Shown here: one piece after another, positions 1 through 6,097 of the stretch | Layout of the letters: each line of letters opens with the position of its first letter | Position numbering within the stretch: position 1 is the first letter of the stretch | Assembly (NCBI GenBank): GCA_038522735.1 | Contig: JBCBJX010000121.1 | Location: 1 to 7,689 of the forward strand | DNA length: 7,689 bases | Direction: 5' to 3' | Origin: JBCBJX01 sp038522735 | GTDB taxonomy: Bacteria; Pseudomonadota; Alphaproteobacteria; Caulobacterales; Parvularculaceae | Notes under the pieces: model-generated | What the model was told of the DNA's origin: nothing | The model's input: only the letters and a program-made list of their open reading frames with translations | Databases searched by the model: none | Translations under genes and position numbers: made by a program

Positions 1-1310
1 CCGCAGCGGATCGCGCCGCCGCAGCCGGTCCGCATACGGCGCTCGAACTCGACACCATCGGCGTCGCCTTCAGCCGGGCGGGGCTCCATGACCGGGCGGC
101 GGAGTTCTACGAGCGCGCCGTTGAGATCGAGCCGCGCAACGGCGCGTTCCTCTACAATCTCGCCGCGTCGCTGCAGTTCCTCGGCAGGCTGAGCGACGCC
201 GAGACGCGCTATCGCGAAGCGCATGCGGCCGCGCCGAAGGATCACCGCGCCCTCGCCGCAGCGGCGCAGCTCGCGAAACAAACGCCGGCGCGAAATGATA
301 TTGAAGCGCTGCGGAGGGTGTTCGACCAAAACCGGGACGACGCCGAGGCAGCCCGCCAGATCGGCCACGCCCTCGCGAAATGCTTCGAGGACCTCGGCGA
401 CCCGGCGGAGGCGATGGTCTGGCTCGGCCGCGCCAAAGCCGGTGCGAGACAACGTTCAGGCTTCGACTTCAGGGGCGACGCGGCGCCGCTTTTCGAAACG
501 TCCGAGGCGACGCTTCAGGTCGGCGCTCGGGCGGGCTTTCAGGACGCCGCGCCGATTTTCGTCGTCGGACTGCCCCGCACCGGCACGACCCTCATCGACC
601 GCATTCTCTCCGCCCACCCCGAAGTCCGCTCGGCGGGCGAGCTGACGGACTTCGCCCTCCATCTGAAACGCGCCGCCGGGACGCCCTCCCCCTTCGTTCT
701 CGATGTCGAAACGCTGAAGGCCGCGCCGCAGGTCGATCTCGCCGATGTCGGCCGGCGGTACGCCGAGGGCGTCTCCGCGTCGCTCGGTCTGTCAGGCCGT
801 TTTGTCGACAAGATGCCGCTGAACGCTTTCTACGCGCCGCTTATCCTGCAGGCGCTTCCGCAAGCACGGATCGTCTGCCTGCGCCGCCATCCGGCGGACG
901 CGATGCTGAGCAATTACCGCCAGCTCTTCGCCAGCGGGTTCTCTTATTACGACTACGCCCTCGACCTCGAAGACGCCGCCCGATACGCAGCCGCCTTCTG
1001 TAAGCTGACGGATGCGTTCGCCGAACGCCTCGATCCCGCGCGCTTCACGATCGTGCGCTATGAGGATGTGATCGAAGACATCGAAGGCCAAACGCGTCGC
1101 CTTCTCGATTTTTGCGGCGTCGACTTCGATCCGGCGTGCGTCGAATTTCACCGGAATGCGGCGCCGGTCGCGACGGCGAGTTCGGCGCAAGTGCGCCAGC
1201 CGCTCTACCGAACGTCCGTTGACCGCTGGAAGCGCTACCGACCGGCGATCGACGGCGCGCTCAAAATCCTCGTCGATGAGGGCGTCCTTCCCGCCCAAGC
1301 GCTCTTATGA
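1..1310 (+). CDS. TPR-repeat sulfotransferase, 5' end outside the window
   Basis: The reading frame is open from base 3 to the TGA at 1308-1310, giving 435 visible residues; the true start lies to the left. Visible residues about 13-46 and 47-80 are two 34-residue tetratricopeptide repeats (for example the helix ending FYERAVEIEP), and about 116-149 looks like a further degenerate repeat. A PAPS-dependent sulfotransferase domain follows. The 5'-phosphosulfate loop is PRTGTT at residues 191-196 (bases 573-590), and the 3'-phosphate motif has Arg295 and Ser303 in RRHPADAMLSNY. The C-terminal QVRQPLY...W..Y block is typical of bacterial TPR-sulfotransferases. The family transfers sulfate from PAPS to a hydroxyl or amine; the acceptor cannot be read from the sequence, and the TPRs probably bind a protein partner or substrate. 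The GTG at 318 is internal, because the TPR frame continues upstream of it. The 3' end overlaps trmJ convergently by 6 bp. Confidence 0.9.
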   Translation, partial: AADRAAAAGPHTALELDTIGVAFSRAGLHDRAAEFYERAVEIEPRNGAFLYNLAASLQFLGRLSDAETRYREAHAAAPKDHRALAAAAQLAKQTPARNDIEALRRVFDQNRDDAEAARQIGHALAKCFEDLGDPAEAMVWLGRAKAGARQRSGFDFRGDAAPLFETSEATLQVGARAGFQDAAPIFVVGLPRTGTTLIDRILSAHPEVRSAGELTDFALHLKRAAGTPSPFVLDVETLKAAPQVDLADVGRRYAEGVSASLGLSGRFVDKMPLNAFYAPLILQALPQARIVCLRRHPADAMLSNYRQLFASGFSYYDYALDLEDAARYAAAFCKLTDAFAERLDPARFTIVRYEDVIEDIEGQTRRLLDFCGVDFDPACVEFHRNAAPVATASSAQVRQPLYRTSVDRWKRYRPAIDGALKILVDEGVLPAQALL

Positions 1311-2069
1311 GCCCCCGCGTGAAATCCGCCCCGCGCCGCGACCCTTCGCGAGGGCTTTCACGACGCCGCGCAGGGTCTGGGTTTCCTGCGCCGTCAGGTC
1401 GGCGCGGGTGAGCAACGCGCGGAGGGTGCGAGCCATGACCTCGCGCTTTTCCGGCGGGTGGAAGTAGCCGGCCCGGTCGAGTTCGCCTTCGAGGTGGCCG
1501 AACAGCCGTTCGAGATCCTCCTTTTCCGTCGGCCAGCGGTCGGCGAGGCGGCCTTCGAAGACGGGCTGCAGATCGCTCGCGCGGCCCCATTCATAAGCGA
1601 AGACGAGCACCGCCTGGGCGAGGTTGAGGGAGGAGAAGTCCGGGTTCACGGGGATGGTCATGATGGCGTCGCAGCGCGCGACGTCCCCGGTCGCGAGCCC
1701 CGCCCGTTCCCCGCCGAAGAGGATCGCGCAGCGCTCCCCGCGCGACGCCCGGGCTTTTAATTCCGCAGCGGTTTCGGCCGGCGAGAGCACCGGCAGGTTG
1801 AGCTCCCGGTTCCGGGCCGTCGTCGCGACGGCGTATTGAACGTCCGCGAGCGCCTCCCCCGCCGTTTCAAAGACCCGCGCCGCATCGAGAACCCGCCCCG
1901 CCCCCGCCGCCATGGCGACGGCCTTCGGATTCGGCCAGCCGTCCCGCGGGGCGCTGAGGCGCATGGCGGTCAGCCCGAAATTCAGCATGGCGCGCGCCGC
2001 CGCGCCGATATTCTCCCCCATCTGCGGAGCGATCAGCGTCACGATCGGCTGGATTTCCGGGGTTCTCAC
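1305..2069 (-). CDS. trmJ: tRNA (cytidine/uridine-32-2'-O)-methyltransferase, TrmJ type
   Basis: A 254-residue SPOUT-class RNA methyltransferase, close to the length of E. coli TrmJ (about 246). The three SpoU/TrmH motifs are all present: NIGAAARAM at residues 20-28 (Asn20 and Arg26 conserved), ILFGGERAGL at 116-125, and IPVNPDFSSLNLAQA at 139-153, which forms the trefoil knot that binds S-adenosylmethionine. The C-terminal part has the FGHLE block at 190-194 and a helix ending LRG (233-235), as in TrmJ rather than TrmL or TrmH. TrmJ methylates the 2'-OH of nucleotide 32 in the tRNA anticodon loop, in the cytoplasm. The start is GTG at 2069-2067; on the minus strand AGGAG (2081-2077) lies 7 nt upstream, which supports it. 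The gene is divergent from icd and its 3' end overlaps the sulfotransferase gene. A TrmH-family enzyme with another target is possible but less likely. Confidence 0.9.
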   Translation of the reverse strand: MRTPEIQPIVTLIAPQMGENIGAAARAMLNFGLTAMRLSAPRDGWPNPKAVAMAAGAGRVLDAARVFETAGEALADVQYAVATTARNRELNLPVLSPAETAAELKARASRGERCAILFGGERAGLATGDVARCDAIMTIPVNPDFSSLNLAQAVLVFAYEWGRASDLQPVFEGRLADRWPTEKEDLERLFGHLEGELDRAGYFHPPEKREVMARTLRALLTRADLTAQETQTLRGVVKALAKGRGAGRISRGGS

Positions 2070-2076
2070 GAGACCT

Positions 2077-2081
2077 CTCCT
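2077..2081 (-). promoter_or_regulatory. Ribosome binding site deciding the trmJ GTG start
   Basis: AGGAG on the minus strand, 7 nt before the GTG at 2069-2067. No ATG in the same frame is better placed, so the SD supports the non-ATG start. Confidence 0.7.
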
Positions 2082-2100
2082 ATTCAGGCGGCGCGCGCTT

Positions 2101-2127
2101 TTGCCGACGGGTAGGCGATGCTAAGAC
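2101..2127 (+). promoter_or_regulatory. Candidate icd promoter, Caulobacter sigma-73-like
   Basis: TTGCCGA (2101-2107) and GCTAAGAC (2120-2127) are separated by 12 nt. The published Caulobacter housekeeping consensus is TTGaCgS, 10-14 nt, GCTANAWC; the -10 here matches 7 of 8 positions and the -35 matches 5 of 7. Transcription would start near 2133-2135, leaving a leader of about 105 nt before icd. The promoter covers the upstream in-frame ATG at 2118, one more reason to reject that ATG as the icd start. The motif match is direct; promoter activity is inferred. Confidence 0.5.
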
Positions 2128-2143
2128 CCCGGGCGTTCCCGGC

Positions 2144-2203
2144 GGCGCGCCCTTTCGCGCCTTCAGTCGAACGGCGTCCGGCCCCCGGGCGCCCCGGCGC
2201 CGG
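2144..2203 (+). promoter_or_regulatory. GC-rich structured leader of icd
   Basis: Two strong inverted repeats lie between the candidate promoter and the icd start. GGCGCG (2144-2149) pairs with CGCGCC (2156-2161) across a 6-nt loop. Further on, GGCGCC occurs twice (2188-2193 and 2196-2201), and CCGGCGCCGG (2194-2203) is a 10-bp palindrome. The segment has no U-tract, so it is not a classical intrinsic terminator. It may simply reflect GC-rich spacer DNA, or it may modulate icd expression. It does not resemble a riboswitch I recognise. Confidence 0.35.
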
Positions 2204-2237
2204 TCCATCCGACATCACTGCAAGGGCTCCGACACTC

Positions 2238-3458
2238 ATGGCGAAAATCAAAGTCGATAATCCGGTCGTCGAACTCGACGGCGACGAGATGACTCGTATC
2301 ATCTGGGTGCTGATCAAAGAGAAACTCATCCACCCCTATCTCGATATCGACCTGAAATACTATGACCTCGGCATCGAGGCGCGCGACGAGACCGACGACC
2401 AGATCACCGTCGACGCGGCGAACGCCATCAAGGAATACGGCGTCGGCGTCAAATGCGCGACCATCACCCCCGACGAGGCCCGCGTCGAAGAGTTCAACCT
2501 GAAGCAGATGTGGCGCTCTCCCAACGGGACGATCCGCAACATCCTCGGCGGCGTCGTCTTCCGTGAGCCGATCATCATCTCCAACGTGCCGCGTCTCGTG
2601 CCGGGCTGGACGGAGCCGATCATCATCGGCCGCCACGCCTTCGGCGACCAGTACCGCGCGACGGACTTCCTCTTCCCCGGCAAGGGCAAGATCTCCATCA
2701 AATGGGAAGGCGAAAGCGGCGAGATCCAGGAATACGAGGTGTACGACGCGCCGGGCTCAGGCGTCTCCATGGCGATGTACAATCTTGATGATTCCATTCG
2801 CGATTTCGCCCGCGCCTGCTTCAATTACGGCCTGCAGCGGAAGTACCCGGTCTACCTCTCGACCAAAAACACGATCATGAAGAAGTATGACGGCCGCTTC
2901 AAATATCTGTTCGCGGAGATCTACGAGACCGAATTCAAGGACAAATTCGCGGCCTTCAACGGAACCTACGAGCACCGGCTGATCGACGACATGGTCGCCG
3001 CCTGCATGAAATGGTCCGGCGGCTATGTCTGGGCGTGCAAGAACTATGACGGGGACGTCCAGTCCGACACCGTGGCGCAGGGCTTCGGCTCCCTCGGCCT
3101 CATGACCTCGGTGCTGATGACCCCGGACGGAAAGACCGTCGAGGCGGAGGCCGCCCACGGCACCGTCACCCGCCACTTCCGCAACCATCAGAAAGGCGAG
3201 GAGACCTCCACGAACTCCATCGCGTCGATCTACGCGTGGACCCGCGGGCTCGGCTACCGCGGCCGCATGGACGGCAACGACAAGCTGGTGAAATTCGCGG
3301 AGCTGCTGGAAAAAACCATCATCAAAACCGTGGAGTCCGGCCACATGACGAAGGATCTCGCGCTCCTCATCGGCGCCGAGCAGTCCTGGCTCACGACGTC
3401 GGGCTTCCTCGACAAGGTCGCCTCGAACTTCGAAGCCGCAATGTCGAAAGAAATGTGA
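2238..3458 (+). CDS. icd: NADP-dependent isocitrate dehydrogenase (eukaryote-like dimeric type)
   Basis: A 406-residue cytoplasmic TCA-cycle enzyme that oxidatively decarboxylates isocitrate to 2-oxoglutarate with formation of NADPH. The N-terminal MAKIKVDNPVVELDGDEMTR aligns with human IDH1/IDH2 and not with the E. coli-type Icd. The isocitrate-binding residues are visible: SPNGTIR at 94-100, Arg109 and Arg132 (in GRHAFGDQYRATDF, the position mutated in human IDH1 cancers). Catalytic Tyr139 and Lys210 (STKNT) and metal-binding Asp251, Asp273 and Asp277 are also intact. Arg312-His313 in HGTVTRH is the NADP-specificity signature. ATG at 2238 is chosen because homology begins exactly there; the 40 in-frame codons upstream are low-complexity Arg/Pro/Ala and overlap the promoter. 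The SD is weak (AAGGG, about 11 nt upstream). A stem-loop follows the stop. Nothing is missing or broken. Confidence 0.97.
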   Translation: MAKIKVDNPVVELDGDEMTRIIWVLIKEKLIHPYLDIDLKYYDLGIEARDETDDQITVDAANAIKEYGVGVKCATITPDEARVEEFNLKQMWRSPNGTIRNILGGVVFREPIIISNVPRLVPGWTEPIIIGRHAFGDQYRATDFLFPGKGKISIKWEGESGEIQEYEVYDAPGSGVSMAMYNLDDSIRDFARACFNYGLQRKYPVYLSTKNTIMKKYDGRFKYLFAEIYETEFKDKFAAFNGTYEHRLIDDMVAACMKWSGGYVWACKNYDGDVQSDTVAQGFGSLGLMTSVLMTPDGKTVEAEAAHGTVTRHFRNHQKGEETSTNSIASIYAWTRGLGYRGRMDGNDKLVKFAELLEKTIIKTVESGHMTKDLALLIGAEQSWLTTSGFLDKVASNFEAAMSKEM

Positions 3459-3465
3459 GCGAACG

Positions 3466-3500
3466 GACGGCGGCACCAGCGTTCGTCGCAGGCCGCCGTC
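3466..3500 (+). terminator. Stem-loop just after icd, possible terminator
   Basis: GACGGCGGC (3466-3474) and GCCGCCGTC (3492-3500) form a perfect 9-bp stem with a 17-nt loop, starting 8 nt after the icd stop codon. Inside the loop GCG (3479-3481) can pair with CGC (3487-3489). No T-run follows, so it is not a canonical intrinsic terminator; it could protect the icd mRNA 3' end or assist Rho-dependent termination. Function is inferred. Confidence 0.45.
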
Positions 3501-3560
3501 GCCCCGCCGCGCGCCGGCTTGCTCGGGCGCGGCGCATCCCCGATCCTCTCCGCGACCTGA

Positions 3561-3566
3561 GGGAGG
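3561..3566 (+). promoter_or_regulatory. Strong ribosome binding site of the GIN-domain gene
   Basis: GGGAGG, 5 nt before the ATG at 3572. It fixes this start over the longer in-frame opening that begins inside icd. Confidence 0.75.
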
Positions 3567-3571
3567 ACCCA

Positions 3572-4207
3572 ATGCTGAAATCGATCCTTACGACCGCCGC
3601 CGGCCTCGCCGCGCTCTCCGCCGCCGCCTGGGCTGCGGAAAAAACCTACGACGTCTCCGGCTTCTCCGAGGTGTCGGCCGCAGCCGGCGTCGACGTCGTC
3701 ATCACCGTCGGCGAGCGCTTCGCCGTCGTCGCTTCGACAGACGAAGGCGATTTCGAGCACCTGATCGTCCAGCGCAAAGGCGATGAACTGCGCGTCACGA
3801 TCGACCGCAAAAAGCGCCGGCGCTGGAAATCCGAGCACGGATTCAAAGTCGAGATCGCGATGCCGGCGCTTGAAGGCCTCTCGGCCTCCTCAGCGGCTGA
3901 CATCGTCGCGAGCGGCGTCGACGCCGACGACTTCTCGATCGACGCCTCGTCCGGCGCCGACATTTCCGTTTCCGGCCGCTGCAACGAGGTCGATGTGGAC
4001 GTCTCGTCGGGCGCGGACGTCGACGCCCGCGGCCTTGAATGCCGCTCGGCTCGCGCGGACGCCTCGTCCGGCGCCGACGCCGTCGTCTACGCCTCAGAGC
4101 GCGTCGACGCGGAAGCCTCCTCCGGCGGCGACGTCACCGTCTATGGCGGTCCGGACGAGATCGACATGAACACCTCCTCCGGCGGCGACGTGCGCATTCG
4201 CGCGTAG
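3572..4207 (+). CDS. Exported GIN/DUF2807-like beta-solenoid protein
   Basis: A 211-residue protein with an N-terminal Sec signal peptide: Lys3, a hydrophobic Leu/Ala stretch at about 5-19, and an AWA site at 19-21 with probable cleavage after Ala21. The mature part begins with FSEVSAAAGVDVVITVGE (31-48), the typical opening of GIN-domain (DUF2807) proteins. Residues 68-97 are a basic turn (DRKKRRRWK) between beta strands. From residue 106 the chain carries six SSxxD units at 106, 126, 145, 165, 183 and 202, every 18-20 residues, as expected for coils of a right-handed beta-solenoid. Its only cysteines, Cys137 and Cys157, occupy the same place in two successive coils. The location is periplasm or cell surface. 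The family is often labelled putative adhesin or auto-transporter, but its function is not established. The start is supported by a strong SD; the gene lies 113 bp after icd and 68 bp before recQ. Confidence 0.85.
   Translation: MLKSILTTAAGLAALSAAAWAAEKTYDVSGFSEVSAAAGVDVVITVGERFAVVASTDEGDFEHLIVQRKGDELRVTIDRKKRRRWKSEHGFKVEIAMPALEGLSASSAADIVASGVDADDFSIDASSGADISVSGRCNEVDVDVSSGADVDARGLECRSARADASSGADAVVYASERVDAEASSGGDVTVYGGPDEIDMNTSSGGDVRIRA
3887..4189 (+). repeat. Six SSxxD coil repeats in the GIN-domain protein
   Basis: In-gene repeat region coding for SSAAD, SSGAD (three times) and SSGGD (twice) at 18-20 residue intervals. At the DNA level 3941-3961 and 4058-4078 are identical over 21 bp, both coding DASSGAD. 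The period is irregular (20, 19, 20, 18, 19 residues), so this is an old protein-level repeat and not a fresh tandem duplication. Confidence 0.85.
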
Positions 4208-4261
4208 CCGGACGGTCGGGCGCGAATCGCCGTCAACCCCGTGCGCGCGGGCCTCGCATCC

Positions 4262-4269
4262 GCTAGGCT
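4262..4269 (+). promoter_or_regulatory. Candidate -10 element of recQ, leaderless start
   Basis: GCTAGGCT lies only 6 nt before the recQ ATG (4276). It matches the first four and most conserved bases of the alphaproteobacterial -10 (GCTANAWC). Transcription would start at or next to the A of ATG. The -35 is weak (GTGCGCG at 4241-4247 is the best-placed candidate). The absence of a good SD before recQ fits a leaderless mRNA. The same CTAGGCT core occurs before the M24 gene. Confidence 0.4.
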
Positions 4270-4275
4270 CGCGCC

Positions 4276-6087
4276 ATGTCCGCAACCGCCCTCGCCCGCG
4301 CCGAGACCGCCCTCGACACGCTGAAAACCTATTTCGGCTTCGACCGGTTTCGCCGGGGCCAGGAGCAGGTGGTCGAGGCGCTGCTGGCGGGCCGCGACGT
4401 CCTCGCCGTGATGCCGACAGGGGCCGGCAAGAGCCTCTGTTTTCAGCTTCCGGCCGCCATCGACGACGGCCTGACCATCGTCGTCTCGCCTCTCATCGCC
4501 TTGATGGAAAACCAGCTGGCGGGGCTCGCGGGCTTCGGGGTTCCCGCCGGCGCGGTCCATTCGGGCCGCGACCGGGACGCGAACGTCGCCGACTGGAAAC
4601 GCGCCGCCGCCGGCGAGGTGCGCCTCCTCTACATGTCGCCGGAGCGCCTCACGACCGAGCGCATGCTGACGGCGCTCCAGAAGCTCCCAGTCACCCGCTT
4701 CGTCGTCGACGAGGCCCACTGCGTCAGCCAGTGGGGCCATGATTTCCGCCCGGAGTATCTGGAGCTTTCCAATCTCAAGACGCGGTTCCCGGGCGCGTCC
4801 GTCGCCGCCTTCACCGCGACCGCCGACGAGGCGACCCGGGCCGACATCGCGGCCCGGCTCCTCCGCGACGACCACGACGCGTTCGTGCACGGTTTCGACC
4901 GGCCGAACATCCGCATCGAGGTGGAGGAGAAGCGCGATCCCATGCGGCGGCTGGAGACGCTCCTCGCCGAGCATCCGGGCGAACAGGGCGTCATCTACTG
5001 TCTGTCGCGCAAATCCTGCGAACAAGTGGCCGACAAGCTCTCCGGAAACGGACGGACGGTGCTCGCCTACCATGCAGGCCTCGACCCGGAGACGCGGCGC
5101 GAGCGGATGGAGCGTTTCCTCTCCGATCCGGACGTGACGATCGCTGCGACCATCGCCTTCGGCATGGGCGTCGACAAGCCGGACATCCGCTTCGTCTTCC
5201 ACCTCAATCTTCCGGGCACGCTGGAAGCCTATTACCAGGAGATCGGACGCGCCGGACGCGACGGCGCGCCCGCCCGCGCCGTCCTCCTTTACGGCCTTGA
5301 GGACCTCAGAAGCCGTAGACGGATGATCGACGAGACGGGCGCGCCGGAGGAGCAGAAACGCGTCGAGCGCCGCCGTCTCGACGCCCTCGTCGCCTTCTGC
5401 GAAAGCATCACCTGCCGGCGGGCGCACCTCCTCGCCTACTTCGGCGAGACGTCGACGCCCTGCGGCAACTGCGACGCCTGCCTGTCGCCTCCCGAGACCT
5501 ATGACGGCTCGGACGACGCCCGCCTCGCCCTCGGCGCCGTCCGCGATACGGGCGAGCTTTACGGCCAGACCCATATCGTCTCTGTGCTGAGGGGAAAGTC
5601 GACGGACAAGACGCGCTCGACCGGCCATGAGGACCTCCCCGCCTTCGGCGCCGGCGCGCGGCTGCCGGACGCCGAATGGCGCTCGGTCCTCCGCCAGCTC
5701 TACGCCATGGACGCTCTGCGCATCGACGCCGCCTACGGGAGCCTGCAGCTCACGCCCTTCGGCGAAGCTGTTTTGGCGGGCGAAACCGTGCGGTTGCGCA
5801 AGCCCGCCAAACCGCGGAAGGTCGCGGACCGACGCCCCGCCGCGGCGCCCGCCGCTTTCGCGGACGCAGCCGACGCAGAGCTTTTCAAGCGCCTGAAGGC
5901 GCTGCGCCGCGACCTCGCCGCGGAAAAGAACGCCCCCGCCTACACCGTTTTTTCGGACCGTACCCTGATGGAGCTGGTATCAGCGAAACCCGCGACGCAA
6001 ACAGAGTTCGGCCAGGTCTTCGGCGTCGGCGCGAAGAAAGTCGAACTTTATGCGGACGTGTTTTTAAGGGAAATCGCGTCCGCCTAA
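4276..6087 (+). CDS. recQ: ATP-dependent DNA helicase RecQ
   Basis: A 603-residue 3'-5' superfamily 2 helicase of standard bacterial RecQ length, acting in recombinational repair and replication-fork processing. The helicase core is complete: motif 0 at FGFDRFRRGQ (20-29), motif I MPTGAGKS (46-53, Walker A), Ia VVSPLIALM (69-77), II with the aromatic loop DEAHCVSQWGHDFRPEY (145-161), III FTATA (179-183), V ATIAFGMGVDKPD (291-303) and VI QEIGRAGRDG (321-330, Arg325 and Arg328 as arginine fingers). A zinc site follows with Cys380, Cys396, Cys399 and Cys402. Then come a winged-helix RQC domain (about 410-510), an Ala/Pro/Arg-rich linker (510-530) and a single HRDC domain (about 530-603). The ATG start leaves an N-terminus like that of E. 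coli RecQ. There is no convincing SD; a -10-like box directly upstream suggests leaderless expression. The gene converges on the M24 gene with a 10-bp gap. Confidence 0.97.
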   Translation: MSATALARAETALDTLKTYFGFDRFRRGQEQVVEALLAGRDVLAVMPTGAGKSLCFQLPAAIDDGLTIVVSPLIALMENQLAGLAGFGVPAGAVHSGRDRDANVADWKRAAAGEVRLLYMSPERLTTERMLTALQKLPVTRFVVDEAHCVSQWGHDFRPEYLELSNLKTRFPGASVAAFTATADEATRADIAARLLRDDHDAFVHGFDRPNIRIEVEEKRDPMRRLETLLAEHPGEQGVIYCLSRKSCEQVADKLSGNGRTVLAYHAGLDPETRRERMERFLSDPDVTIAATIAFGMGVDKPDIRFVFHLNLPGTLEAYYQEIGRAGRDGAPARAVLLYGLEDLRSRRRMIDETGAPEEQKRVERRRLDALVAFCESITCRRAHLLAYFGETSTPCGNCDACLSPPETYDGSDDARLALGAVRDTGELYGQTHIVSVLRGKSTDKTRSTGHEDLPAFGAGARLPDAEWRSVLRQLYAMDALRIDAAYGSLQLTPFGEAVLAGETVRLRKPAKPRKVADRRPAAAPAAFADAADAELFKRLKALRRDLAAEKNAPAYTVFSDRTLMELVSAKPATQTEFGQVFGVGAKKVELYADVFLREIASA

Positions 6088-6097
6088 TTGACGCCCT

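Noticed and set aside
2118..2237. A 40-residue N-terminal extension of icd from ATG 2118
   Set aside because: The extension is Pro/Arg/Ala-rich, lies on the candidate promoter, and family homology begins at Met 2238.
3236..3571. A longer GIN-gene frame starting inside icd
   Set aside because: The upstream part overlaps icd in another frame. The ATG at 3572 has a strong SD and begins a proper signal peptide.
2757..3572. A 271-codon minus-strand frame opposite icd
   Set aside because: It mirrors icd codon bias, has no family resemblance, and crosses the icd stop and the stem-loop.
3941..4078. A recent tandem DNA duplication or minisatellite in the GIN gene
   Set aside because: Only two copies are identical over 21 bp, they are separated by another coil, and the period varies from 18 to 20 codons; shared codon preference explains the match.
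4141..5628. A 495-codon open frame on the minus strand opposite recQ
   Set aside because: It is Arg/Ala/Val/Asp-rich, has no recognisable domain, and lies entirely opposite recQ and the end of the GIN gene. Long antisense frames are expected at this GC content.
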